The notes beneath the pieces were generated by a model. It was not told the origin of the DNA. It searched no databases and saw only the letters and a list, made by a program, of their open reading frames with translations. The position numbers and the translations under genes were made by a program. Shown here in pieces: positions 34,400 through 46,544 of a stretch of DNA of 64,000 bases (within the stretch, counting starts at the first letter, position 1; each line of letters starts with the position of its first letter). The stretch spans positions 100,069,905 to 100,133,904 of the forward strand of contig OZ020269.1 in assembly GCA_963971225.1 (NCBI GenBank), given 5' to 3'. Source of the stretch: Melieria omissa. Taxonomy: Eukaryota; Arthropoda; Insecta; Diptera; Ulidiidae.

Positions 34400-35395
34400 T
34401 GAAAAAGTTCTTTGAAGGATAGCAATTAGAATGAGATTCTGTACAGATGCAAGTAAACATGGAACCGAGAAACTGAATGAGGCTCCACGTAGAAAGGAAT
34501 GAACAGTTAGATCTGAAAAGCTTTTTGTAGCAAATATCTTCAAGGAAAGGAATAAAGATGCTTAGAGAGACTCAACATAAATGATCACTTGCTGCAAATG
34601 AACTTCAGACAAACTGTGTAGAAAATCGTTTGAAAGGAGAATATAAACGTGAAAAGGATTTAGAGATTGAAATGCAAGAAAAAGTGGTTGCTGAGTGACA
34701 CTATTCAAAAAGTTATTTAAAGGAAAGAAAAATAAGGGAGTAGAAAATACTTCATAGGGGATGTTTGCCATGGATGCAGATATGAGATGAGATGAGATAT
34801 GAAAATAAAACTACTAAACTGAGGGTGACTTTGTGTAAAGAACTCGTTGAAGGAAACAAAACTGAGGCAGATGCTATGTAGAAACCTTGTGAATAAAAGC
34901 TTTAACCATGAAAGGAATGCAGGGATTGAAAGATTAAGATATGAAAAAACTATGAAACTGAGAGGGACACAGCACATATAAGAAATTTCTGAGCGAGACT
35001 GTGTATCTAAAACACTTTGAAGAAATTTCTTGCAGGAAAGGAAAAGATGAAAAGGTAAAACCAGAGAAAACTCATCAAGTGAGTGAGTTATAAGATGAGT
35101 CTTATGGTCTGTGGTAAAATCATGAAAGTGATGCCGGATGTAGTTATGAACATAAAATCATAAAACTGAGAGAAACAGTAGGGAGAAAGGAAAAAATCCA
35201 GAAAAGCATCTATGCAGGAAACTCTTTTAAGGCAAGTTATGACCATGAGAGTGTTTTTCATATATTAAAAAATCCTGAAAGAGACTCTGTACAAAAAATT
35301 CCTTGAGGAAAAGCAAACTGAGAACATTTTGTATAGTAAACACTTTAAACGGGAGGTGTGACCATGAAAGCACTTTATAGATTATGTTATCGATG
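34400..35395. repeat. degenerate purine-rich tandem repeat
   Basis: Phrases of the type TTGAAGGAAA, ACCATGAAAGG, AAACTGAGAGGGAC and GACTGTGTA recur in similar order roughly every 130-150 bp. Units are strongly diverged. No gene was found; antisense frames here are side effects of the composition. Confidence 0.55.
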
Positions 35396-36789
35396 TTGCT
35401 GATTAATTTTAGAGTAAAATGTTATGCATTTTATAACCCTTTCGTTCGTGTTTAGTTTGAATATATCAATAAATGTTGGGTTTTGGTTTAATCAATGAGT
35501 AGTTACATATATTTTGATAATAAAGACGTGAAACGATTAAGAAATGCAATGACTTTTATTACTTTGCACAAGTGGCGGATTCAGGGAAAAGTTTAGGGGG
35601 TTGAAACTCTCCGAAATCTTTAAAACTGGGGGTCTTTAAAACTGAGACCTTAAAACTGCATACAAATTAAAAGGCATATACATAAAAATTAATTCATTTT
35701 AAACAATCACTTTTTGAAACCCCACAGAATGTTTTTCTGAATCCGCCCCTGCATTGTACAGATTTTGTAAACCAATGCACAGTGATTCGTTCCATAGACA
35801 AAATTCAAAAAATTTATAGTCTCAGAATTTAATTATTTTGATGTCATTTGAAAGGTAAAACTCCAACTAAGGAAACCCCAAAAAATCTGTGCAAAAAATT
35901 AATTAATGTGTGTGCAAAAGCGGTTTAAAGTTGTAACTTTTTTCACAAAAAAATTTAAACACATCTTTTCTTCTTCTTTTTTCTTTTTTTAGTCTATTGA
36001 GGAAAAAAAATTTTAAAAATATATGGTTACCAAGAAGTTGCTGAAACTTTTGATAAAAATTAAGAAATGATGTGGCCATTTTCGCTTTTAATGTTTTCTC
36101 AAAAATTACGAAGCTGGGTCTTTTACTTCACTTTTAATTAAAAATATTTTTCTAAATTAAAAATCTGAAAATTGGCAAAACTTAGAGCAAAATATCTACA
36201 AAGTATGTGAAAGTATGTTCCTGGATTTTTTTTTATTTTAAGAAGCATTCTTTCTTTGTCAGATAATGTAATTACACACTCCGATATCTTCCGAACTCAT
36301 AAAATAATTCTATTTGAAAAGTGGTCTAAACACCTATTTTTCGACAAAATTTATTTTTTTTCATCCCTAAAAGTATGCAATCAGCATGAAAAATTGAGAA
36401 AACTGCAAAACAGCAAAACATACGTCTATTTTTATCGTTTTTATTGCAAGACTAAAGGGTCCTAAGACAGTTTTTGTTACTGTTTGCAATAACCAATGTT
36501 GACGTTACGATTAAAGGTTAAATCTGAAAAATCGAGCCAACACACTCGTTGCTATAGCTCACCAAAAATGACGAAATTTACAAAATTAAGTCTCAGGCAT
36601 TGCCAAACTACAACAGTTTAAGAAAAACCAAATGGAGATTTCAATTCAGCAGACCATGTTTAACTAGTATACCAAATTTTATGAAGAACGGACCACTCCT
36701 CTTAATTTTGTCCCGCGGTTGTATGGAGTCGAATCACTGTGCAATGTGCTGATTATGTCACCCAAAATTCAGGCTGTCCTAGTAAAAGT
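35396..36789. other. AT-rich intergenic, no gene seen
   Basis: Unique AT-rich DNA with short frames only. Confidence 0.45.
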
Positions 36790-37350
36790 CATATACAACG
36801 ATTAGATCCTACACAAGTATTTTCATTCGAGCCTTTTAAGCTACCAGAATCTACTATCAGATCCTATCCGAGTCTTTTAAACTGACTTCACTCAATTTCA
36901 AACCTAATTCGAGTCTTTGAACCCTTTCCGTCATGAAAATAAACCCGTTCTGTATGAATTGTATGGGCTGTAGTCCAATATATTGGACATTGTGACTGAA
37001 AGGGTTAAGCTGTCACAATTTACGATCAAATCTTATTCGAGTCTTTTAAACTGTCTCCATTCACTTTCAAAACTAATGTAATTATTTGTAACTGCCACAA
37101 TCAACGATCAGATCCTATTCGAGTCTTTTAAACCGCCACAATCTACTATCAAATCCTAATCTAATGTTTAAACTGACACAATCCACTTTCAAATCCTAAG
37201 TCTCTGATCAGTTTTTAGTATTTTTAAGGCGAAATCCTCTATCAAACCCTAATCCATTCTTTTAAACTGGTACAAGCCAATTTCAAACCTCTTTCGGGTC
37301 TTTTAAACTGGTACAACACACGATCGAACCCTAGTCGATTCTTCTTAACG
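36790..37350. repeat. short-period tandem repeat (CGAGTCTTTTAAACTG units)
   Basis: The phrase GATCCTATTCGAGTCTTTTA followed by AACTGNCACAATC recurs about every 45-65 bp. An 83-bp TTAA element is inserted in the TTTTAAACTG part of one unit. Confidence 0.7.
36922..37008. mobile_element. 83-bp TTAA-flanked mini-element, copy 2
   Basis: The body is 36922-37004, in reverse orientation to the copy at 17274-17356 and of the same length. TTAA follows at 37005-37008; the left flank reads TGAA, which the neighbouring satellite units show to be a mutated TTAA. The palindrome GTCCAATATATTGGAC is at 36973-36988, 16 bases from the right end. Confidence 0.75.
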
Positions 37351-38294
37351 GACTTTAACACAGGTTGCAAAGTTGCAGGTTTAAAATTTATCCCCAACTA
37401 TTAATTTCCTAATATAAATACATCAAATATATAGAAGATAAATCTACACTCTTTCAAAGGCAAACCTTTTTAGTTTCTAATAAAATATTCCTATTAACAA
37501 ATAAAAATTTCCTAATAATAAAATATAACAAAATATAAAAACAATTGAAAATTTCTGAAAAAAAAAATTCTGTAAAAATTGAAAATTTCTTTTATACTGA
37601 GAGCAGAGTCCTGTCGTGCAATGTTTTTTATTTATTTATTCGATTTTAGTGCCCCTTCACCCAACTCTCATATCGTTTAACCCATTCAAATTGATGCGAA
37701 ATCTTATCAATTCGATAATAATTCGATTTTTATTAGTGTAGCCAAGCACTTCCTCGGTGTACTCCACATACCGAACGTGACAGAGCGGCGCGTCATCGCC
37801 AGCCACCAACCCAACCCAATTCGTAACTCTAACTCTTTTTTTTTGCCTTTTACCTGGCGGCAAAGCGCAACAACAAAAACAAAACAAATAAAGCAAATAT
37901 ATAATAAATGTGCCGATAACAAAACGCTGATAAAAAGCAGCGACAATAAAAGTAACGTAAAAACAACTTCAACTTCAAGTTGAGCTTTTTTTTTGTAGAA
38001 ATGGCAACAGAGAGCGCGAGCGACTATGAAATGCGTTCGCAGTGCCAGCGCTTAGTAAGCGTGTAGCACTCTAAAACGCCGCAGACACACTCGAGTACGC
38101 GTCAGATCGAAAGAAGAAGAAGAAGCAGAAAGCAATATTTTACATATTGCAAGTGTGGATTCTTGCGAACGAATGTGGCTGTCCAAAGATTACAAAATCA
38201 AGTGCAAGAAAACTGTTACACCACAGTAAATACGCGTAGAAAAATACAAAAAATATATATAAAAAAAGCGAATAGAAGTGAAATCGTCCACAGT
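37351..38294. other. upstream region and leader of gene F
   Basis: AT-rich DNA gives way near 37740 to a more mixed sequence with CAA/AAC runs, likely promoter and 5' leader. No clear TATA box at a fixed distance was found. An in-frame Met at 38163 would add 44 basic residues ahead of the membrane anchor and was not chosen. Confidence 0.4.
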
Positions 38295-41200
38295 ATGTGG
38301 TATGTGTGGCTAATTGTGACGCTGGCTGTGCTCCTCGTAGTCGCGCTGCCAGCCGGCTACGTCGTCTACAAGCGCAACTATTGGCGTTACAAGGATGTGC
38401 CGCACGAGCAGCCGCCGGCCATGCTCGACGTGCTCAAGACGCTCTTCGGCATCGGCGTGTACGTGGACTGGGCCGAGCAGGAGCACTACCAGCAGCTGTA
38501 CCAGCTGTTCAAGGCCACCGGCCCCTTCTGCGGCTTCTACCGCATGCTGCAGCCGCGCGCCCTCATACTCGACCGCGAGCTCATTGCCCAAATCCTCATC
38601 AAGGACTTTTCGAACTTCAACGATCGCGGCATCTACCACAACACCAAGCAGGACCCGCTCTCGGCCGATCTGTACTGCCGGCGCGGCGACGAGTGGAAGG
38701 AGATGCGACTGCGGCTCGAGCCCGTCTTCGGCAAGGACGCGATGCGCGCCATCTACGGCAGCGTACGGGCGGCCGGCGAGCCGTGGTTGGGCGAGTTCGA
38801 CAAACTGGTGCGGCTGCAGGTCGAGGAGGGCGGCTACATTGAGATACGCACGCAAATGCGGCGCTACGTGCTCGCCGTGATAGCGGTGTGCGTCTTCGAT
38901 CTGAGCGAACAGCGTCAGCTCCACTACCCGCTGGACATGTTCGGCGACATGACGCACCTCGCGCTGACCACGTCGCGTCAAAACGACTTTGTCAATGCCG
39001 TGTTGCGGCGTTATCCGCACCTGGGACAGCGCTTTCAGGTCAGCACCACGTCGCAGGTAGTGGAAGAGTACTTCCGAGTACTTATTGACGATGTGGTGCA
39101 AGAGCGCGAGCGCGAGCTCACTGCCATCGCCAACGGCAAAGGCAAAGGCAAAGGTAGAGACAACGGCAACGGCGCCGGCGAGCAGAACTACATGCAGCTG
39201 CTGATCGACATAATGAGACAAGAGCTGAGCACGCACGAGTCGCAGGAGTGCAGCATGATGGAACTCAAGGACCATCTCGTCGAGGAGTTGGCGGCGCATG
39301 CCTTCGGCTTCCTGAAGGCGGGTCTCAAGCCTACGACGGATACGCTCACGCACGTGCTGTACGAGTTGGCGCTGAACGAAAGCGTGCAGACGCAAGTGCG
39401 GCAAGAGGTGCTGGAGGCGTTAGAGCGGCACAACAATGAGCTCACCTACGACTGCATGAGTGAGTTGAAGTTCATGGGACAAGTTATATCGGGTAAGGCA
39501 CACAAAATTACACACACTATAAGAAACACTAAAATGTGACGATTTTTGTGAAATATTGTAAAAAAGTTTAGTTTTCCTTTCGACAGCAATAAATACATAA
39601 AAACTAAATGACAAACATTACAAAAAATATTAATGAAAACCTAAACAAAAATTGTTATAAATAAACAACAAAAAATTGTTTATAAAAAAAATTAGTTCAA
39701 AAACTTTCTAAAAATTGTTTCTTAAAAATTAAAAAAAAAATATTGTTTTTTTAAGTTTTGAAATTTTGCATTTTTTAATTTTCTGTGTTTTTGATATACA
39801 AGAAAAAAATTTCAATTTCAATTTAAAAATTTTTTTCAAATATTAAAAGGGAAACAAATACAATAAAATATAAATATAAAAAAAATTTTAAATTTTTTCT
39901 TAAAACAAATTTTTTTTCAATATATTTTATTAAAAAAATTGAAAAAATTATTTTTTTAAGTTTTGAAATGTTGTATTTTTTAATTTTGTGTTTTAATATA
40001 CAAGAAAAAAGTTTTAATTTCGACCTAAAAAATTGTTTTCAAATATTAAAAGGGAAAAAATACATAAATATAAATATAAAAAAAATTTTTAATAAAAAAA
40101 TTGTTTACTAGTTTATTCGCTATTACTAGCTGGGCCCTGCGGCTTTGTACGCAAGCTCTCTTGTTTCCCCCGATACAAATTCTTAACCCATTGTTGACCC
40201 CGTCAGATTTTGATTAAAAACAAAAAAAGACATGTGTCAAATTATCTTTGATTTCAAGTGTTTCCAAAAATTGTTAAGTAAAAAGGCCCATTAAATCATG
40301 TGTTTTCACATTTAAACAAAAGTAACATCACATCTAACCAAATTCTTAACCCTTTTCCAAAAAAAATTAAAATCACATTTTTATTATTTCTGGATTCCCG
40401 AATTGAAATTAATTAAAACACGTGTAAAATTATTCCTAACTAAGAATACTTCCACCAAGTATAATAAGAAAAGAATATCACGTATCGAGTTATTTTCCAT
40501 TTGAAGTACTTTCACCAAATGTGAAGTTAAAGGGCTTGTTTTTCCATACATACGTTTAACCCGTCGTTGATCCAGTTAGATTTCCATTTTGAAAATAATA
40601 GGAAACACGTGTCTAATTTTTTTATTTCAAGTTATTTTACAATGTTTGAAGTCAATAGGCCCATCTGTTCATTTTTTTTGGAATCTTCCCGTAAACAAAC
40701 CTTAACCCATTATTGGCCCAGTTAAGTTTTGATATTCGAATAATTATAAAATACGTGTCGAATTATTTTTCATTTAGAGTATTTTCACCGAATTTGAAAT
40801 CATTAGGCCCATTAATCACGTTTCTTTATACAACACCTTAACGCATGTTATGCCCTTTTAGACCCCGATTTTCAAAAAATCCCGTATTAGCGGAGGTTAA
40901 TTCTTTAAGATGTACCAACAGTTCAAATTTCACGTTAGTAACTTCATCGGCTATGAGCTGGGCGATGATGAACCAATCAGTCCGTCAGTCAGGACAAATA
41001 ACGTTTATATATATATATATATATAATTGTAGGCGGTACCACGCCCCTTCATCCAATCCTCACAACTTTTTTCTAGTCGACTTGTGCGACTAAGTGGTAA
41101 GTTCGTACAAAGTTTCATTGATATGCGACTCACGGAAATGTTGGGTCATAAAAAATGTGCCACGCCCTTTTTCTAACGCCGATAAAATCTTATCAGTAGA

Positions 41201-44200
41201 ATAACACATCTATGAGACCACGGTACACTAACTTTCAATGCTGTTCAGCTTACAATTCCGAAGCTATTCCATATATAAAAGATTTGAGTTGTATGGGCGG
41301 TGACACGCCCCTTGTTAAAAATCCGTTCCATTCCTTCTGTCGAAAGATATGACCAGTAGGTAGATTCGTTCTAAGTTTCATTAATGTGCGACTAACAGTT
41401 TAAAAATTATGCGGATAGTTTGGGTCAAATAAATATGCCACGCCCCTTATCCAACGCCCATCAAATTTTAACAATAGAAAGACACTTCTATGAGACGACG
41501 GTACACCAACTTTTAATGCTGTGGGCCTAACAATTTCGAAGCTATTCCATATTAAAGAATTGAGTTGTGGGGGCGGTGCCATGCCCCCTTGTCCAAAATC
41601 CACCCCATTCCCTCTTTCGAAGGACACGGATAAATCGTAAGTTTATACCGAGTCTCGTTGATGTAAAAGCTATAGTTCAAAAGTTACATCGGAATTTAGA
41701 AAGTGCCACGCCCCTTGTGCAACGCCCATTCAATTTTACCGGTGGAATGACACGCTTACGCCATGACAATGTACCAAATTTCAATGCTGAGTGACTTATA
41801 ATTATAAAGGTATTCCATATCTAAAAGTTGGGTTATATGGGCGGTGCCACGCCCCCTTGTCCAAAATCCACCCTATTCCCCTTTTAAAAGCACATGACAA
41901 AATCGTTAGTTTGTACCGAGTGTCATTGATGTGAATGCTATAGTTCAAAAATTACACCCGAATTTAAAAAGTGCCACGCCCCTTATCCAACGCCCATTCA
42001 ATTTTACCGGTAGAATGACACGCTTACGCCATGACACTGTACTAAATTTCAATGCTGTGCGACTTATAATTCCAAAGATATACCATATTAAAAATTGAGT
42101 TTGCATGGGAGGTGCCACGCCCACCTGCCGTACAAACATGTAATATCGCTATAAACCACCGCATTAACATCTTCTATCGCACACAAAAAACATTGTGCCG
42201 AAAGAATGAGCCGTTTTCGCAAACACTGTCTCCATACAGAAGGTTACGTTTTTTTTATATAAGTAAAAAGATTATTATTATAATTTATTTATTATTGTTT
42301 ATTCATTCGGTCTGCAGTAATATTCTTAGAGACTAATCTAGAACGTTAATATAATAAAAATCAAAACAGATTTAACTTAAGTCTATCCGAGGCAGCATCG
42401 AAATTAATGGCAATAATTGAAAATATTTATTACTAAACCGAGGTTCAAGTCTAAAAGGGTGAACACAATTTCAAACAATAACAAGAAACAATTAGAAAAA
42501 CATTATCAGGTGTACAACTTTGCTTCCGCCGTTTTCCGATAGGTGGCTGTACCGGCTGAGGCTGGTTGAAATACATAGATGGTAATGCCTTTAAAGTGAG
42601 TGTGGACAGTGCCTAACGAATTGTCATCGCCGTTTCAGTGACAGTTGTTCTTGTTTTCGTATTATTCACGCTCGAAAATGTCCGTTTATGTGCCCAATTC
42701 TCGCCATTTGCGGGAAGTTTTACTTTTCTGTTACAATTCGAAAAAAAATGCAGCTGAAGCGCATCGAATGCTCTCAGAAACTTACGGTGATGCTGCTCTG
42801 AGTGAAAGAACGTGTCGGGAGTGGTTTCAACGTTTTAAAAATGGTGATTTCGATGTCGAAGACAAACATGGTGGTGGAAGAGAAAAAACCTTCAAAGATG
42901 AACAACTAGAAGCATTGCTTGATGAAGATTCGTGCCAAACCCAAGAAGAGCTTGCCGAATCGTTGGGAGTGAGTCAGCAAGCCATTTCAAAACGTCTCAA
43001 GGCCCTGGGCATGATTCAGAAAGAAGACAAAGTCATCCTCCAACACGACAATGCTCGGCCTCACGTCGCAAAAGTGGTCAAAAAGTACCTGGAAACGCTG
43101 AAATGGGAAGTCTGGCCCCACCCGCCGTATTCCCCAGATGTCGCCCCTTCTGACTTCCACCTATTCCGTTCGATGGCACACGGCCTGGCAGATCAACATT
43201 TTCAATCCTTCGAAGAATTGGAAAAATGGATTGCTTCATGGATAGCGTCAAAAGAGGACTACTCTTTTCGAGCCGAGATCCGAAAATTGCCGGAAAGATG
43301 GGAGAAAGTTGTCGCTAGCGACGGACAATACTTTGAATAATACATCTGTAAGCACTTTTTCGCAATAAAGCTTTTAATTTTGGAAAAAAACGGCGGAAGC
43401 AAAGTTGTACACCTGATATTTAAACATATTAAAATTAAAATCATTTTGGCTAAAAGTCACCACAACGCTGTTTCCTGTAAAAGTTTCTTCCATTTTAACC
43501 CGGCATCGGTGTGGTGGGGTATACCATACCCCAGAGGTTGTATTTTTGTAAATATTACGCCTATTAGTTTTTTGTGGGCACTATCGCTTCTAGTAGCTGT
43601 TTATAACAGTCCAACCTTACACATTTGCTATCCAAAAACAACTTGAGTTTTACCAGTTTTTAGTCACATCCCGCTAAAGTTCATTGGGGTATGACATACC
43701 CCACCACACCAATAACGTAACTTTTTGTGTAAATGATTTTGAATTCAAATTGATATTTTTGATGGTCTAGTAGTCATCGATTTATTCAAAAACTCTACGT
43801 ACGGAAACATAAGAGGCAAATACAAACTGTCCAACTGCTACGTGCAAAAAAAGCTCCCAGTTCAGTATTCACATTTCGTCGCCGTTCCATTGTTCCATTG
43901 AACTTAATAGCACATACGACAATCGTTTTCATCGTATAATATGTTCCAAAAAATATCATTATTTTTGTACATTATCATGATTCTGTAAATCTTTGAGATA
44001 ACGCGAAGCTGTACCAAAACGTCGTCAGTACAGCACACAATGTTCGGTTTGTCTGAGAGCAAAAACCTCTTGCAAAAAATGCGCTAATTTGGAGACCCTG
44101 TATTTCGCTACTCTTTCACCGTAGCTACCGAAAATTGTATGTCACAGAACTACATGTATGTCGTTTTTAAAACAGACTATGGTTTTTGGAAAATTATACA

Positions 44201-45198
44201 ATGTAATTTTTTTAAACCCCATTTTATGAAGTCAACCTATAAATCTCAGTATTTTTCGTTTATTTTTCTTATATTTGTTATTTTCTTTTACAAATTGCTT
44301 GCACATGAAATTTTTTTGCATTTTCTTACGTAAAATTAAATGAAGAATAATATGTAATTGCTATCTTTTATATTTGTGTTGTTTCGTGGGGTTGGTGCTA
44401 TATAAAGTTTTGGGGTATGTCATACCCCACCACACCAATAACGTAATTGTTTTTCACCACACCAACGCCGGGTTAATGTTTTTCGATAATTGCAAAGACC
44501 TACAGAATTTTGTGTTTTATAATAAAAAAAATATATTCTTTCTCACTGGAAATTGACAAATGTATGAAAACGAACGAATGAAAAAAACTTTAACTTAACA
44601 TATAAATTAGTTATTTTCAACCAAAAACTTTAAATACTTTTTTTTTTTTTAAATCTGAAAATATTTTCAGACTATCACTAAAAAATTTTACCAAAAACCG
44701 TCTCACTTTATTTTGATTATTCAGAATAATAAATGCAACATTAACCCACTTTCAATTTGTTTCGCAGAGACCATACGCATTCACCCCATCACACCGTACC
44801 TGATACGCCGCACCCTCACCCAGTACCCGGTGCAGAATAACCCCAACTATGTGCTGGGCAAGGACATGTTCGTCATCATACCCACGCACGCCATACACAC
44901 CGATCCCAGCTACTATCCCGATCCGTACATCTTCAAGCCGGAACGTTTCGCGTCCGGCGAAAACCAACAGCGCGAACAATCCATGTGGCTGGGCTTTGGC
45001 GATGGGCCGCGCAGCTGTCTGGGTCTGCATTTTGCACAGGTCCAAATGCGCATCGTGCTCGCGCTACTACTGACCAGATATCACTTTACTGTGGATCGCA
45101 CGCGACTGATGATGAAACATCAGAACGTCATAACGCTGCGCGTGGAACCCATCGGATTGATAGAGACCGAAACTCAGGAAGCGAATGTCGTTATTTAG
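38295..45198 (+). CDS. Cyp317a1: divergent cytochrome P450, CYP317A1-like, gene F
   Basis: Exon 1 is 38295-39492 and exon 2 is 44768-45198. The 5275-bp intron has GTAAGG and TTCGCAG borders and sits at the same phase-1 site as in the CYP6A genes. The product has 542 residues, longer than its neighbours. Features are an anchor (2-24), a Gly/Lys-rich insert near 281-296 (GKGKGKGRDNGNGAG), ETIR (400-403), PERF (457-460) and FGDGPRSCLG with Cys483. The I-helix reads AGLKPTTDT (342-350), so the usual Glu-Thr of AGFETS is Lys345-Pro346. Coding sequence is GC-rich. The symbol rests on divergence from CYP6A and on its place in the cluster, as for Drosophila Cyp317a1; it is tentative. Heme binding should be intact; oxygen activation may be altered. 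Confidence 0.88.
40180..40850. repeat. degenerate repeats in gene F intron
   Basis: The phrase CTTAACCCATTGTTGACCC, with AGATTTTGAT and later GGCCCATTAA, recurs near 40183, 40343, 40554 and 40700 with strong divergence. The period is roughly 150-210 bp. Confidence 0.55.
41030..42130. repeat. tandem array of about 270-bp units in gene F intron
   Basis: GTGCCACGCCCCTTATCCAA-type phrases start units near 41158, 41437, 41704 and 41973 (spacings 279, 267 and 269). Each unit also carries GGGCGGTGCCACGCCC and CAATTTCAATGCTGTGCGAC. Conserved CACGCCC blocks alternate with AT-rich sequence. Confidence 0.8.
42504..43418 (+). mobile_element. mariner element, internally deleted, copy 1
   Basis: The body is 42506-43416 (911 bp), flanked by TA on both sides. 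The roughly 30-bp terminal inverted repeats begin TCAGGTGTACAACTTTGC at both ends. It sits in the gene F intron in the sense direction and carries a shortened transposase frame. Confidence 0.9.
42678..43340 (+). pseudogene. mariner transposase, in-frame internal deletion, copy 1
   Basis: The open frame encodes the N-terminal helix-turn-helix region (RHLREVLLFCYN, CREWFQRFKNGDFDVEDK) and a second one (LAESLGVSQQAISKRLKALG). After MIQKE it jumps directly to VILQHDNARPHVA (second catalytic Asp) and PPYSPDVAPSDFHLF (third Asp, DD34D type). The block with the first catalytic Asp is gone, so it cannot catalyse transposition, but the DNA-binding half remains open and could act as a repressor if expressed (inference). 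Confidence 0.85.
43495..44476. mobile_element. piggyBac-like MITE (TTAA-flanked) in gene F intron
   Basis: The body is 43499-44472 (974 bp) between TTAA at 43495-43498 and 44473-44476. The ends read CCCGGCATCGGTGTGGTG and, from the right, CCCGGCGTTGGTGTGGTG. Near-palindromes of type GGGGTATGNCATACCCC lie at 43516-43532 (imperfect), 43686-43702 and 44412-44428. The last two are each followed by ACCACACCAATAACGTAA, an internal copy of the terminal repeat. No transposase frame is present. Confidence 0.8.
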
Positions 45199-46299
45199 CA
45201 TCAATTTTGCGAATTCGGGTATATTCAAAAGGTTTTGTTATCTAAAATTTACTATACGAGTAGATGTAGGTGAGGTGGGAAAGTTTAACAGCCTGGCTTG
45301 AAATCTTTTAAAAAATTATTGCGAGACATTTGAAGATCGAATCAAATGCAGCTGAAAGGCAAAAGGATTGAAGGATTTTCAATTGTAAATTATTTATCTA
45401 CATGACAATTGTTCAACTATGAGCTATTCATTTATTTTGTAAAGAGCATTAAAATTAATTAACAAGTATTGAAAATTTGTTAAATTAAGTAAGCAGTAAG
45501 CAACTTTGCATAGACAACTTTTGCAGGATATGACAATTTTCATAGATATGATAGATGAACCTGTGTACATCTGAACTGTACTGATGTACTGGTATACTGG
45601 TTTTTAACCATCTGAAATCCCATTTGAAACCAATTCGAAACCAGATTTTGTACCAGCAATTTTTCTATTTGGGGGTGTGAAACCCCCAAAACCCTCTGAT
45701 ACAATATGTATGTATGCCATAGAGAAACACGATTTTTTAGCCATATCCATGCCAAGTTTTTCTAATCTTTAAGTCATAAAAAAGTTTTCTATTACATTAC
45801 TTTAAGTAAAAAATATTGTAATATTTTAAGTATTTTATAAAATATATAACCGCCGAACATTTGTACTCAAACCAAAAACAAAACATCGACTTTTGTGATG
45901 TTTGTTATTTTTATGAAAAAATGACGTTTATATTTTTAATTTTATTTTATAACAATTGAGACAATAAAGTATTTATGAATTGAAGTATTTATGAATAAAA
46001 AAATATTTAGTTATTCAATTTAATTAAGTTATTAATTAAGTCATTAATCATTCATTATAGTCATTAACTAATTTAATTTTATTTATTTACTACAATAACT
46101 TAAGTAAATTAAATCAAACAATAAATAATTTCTTTACATATAAAGTTGCAAGTTAATTTTCCTTTTCAAAATTGAACGCCGTACATTTAAATGCTTTGGC
46201 GCTGCAATCTTACGCGCTGCATAGATTACAACGCAAGAGTACGGCAAAGCCAAAATGATGTGCACATTCATTGGCGTTAGATGTGGGCTTCGAGATAGC
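45199..46299. other. 3' flank of gene F, no gene seen
   Basis: AT-rich DNA with no recognisable frame or repeat. Confidence 0.5.
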
Positions 46300-46544
46300 T
46301 TAACCCTTTCGGGACGGAGTTTAATTTTGAAATCCAAAATACTCTCAGAAGAAATATTCTCATGCTATGAATGTTAGGGTTAGAAAATTATATTGGATGC
46401 TCACAAATTCTGAAATCATCCTTTTACGCGGGAACACCAAAATCGAAAATATATTTTGCGTGGGTCGTAAGATTTGAATAATTGTTTTGAGGGGCCTTTA
46501 AAACTTGCTGGGACGTATTATCCCAGTAGTCCCGAAAGGGTTAA
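46300..46544. mobile_element. piggyBac-like MITE (TTAA-flanked), 237 bp
   Basis: The body is 46304-46540 between TTAA at 46300-46303 and 46541-46544. Both ends begin CCCTTTCGGGAC. An interrupted palindrome, CTGGGACGTATTATCCCAG, lies at 46508-46526, 14 bases from the right end. No coding capacity was seen. Confidence 0.8.

Larger units (their letters stand above)
39493..42503. other. gene F intron, left part
   Basis: The first 600 bases are A/T homopolymer-rich with two similar blocks (39680-39880 and 39900-40110). Diverged repeats and a 270-bp array follow. No separate gene was found. Confidence 0.6.

Noticed and set aside
34562..34977. Hydrophobic minus-strand frames resembling membrane proteins
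   Set aside because: They arise from the pyrimidine-rich complement of a degenerate tandem repeat; there is no conserved start or domain.
38310..39404. 364-codon frame antisense to gene F
   Set aside because: Same reason: an antisense shadow of GC-rich codons.
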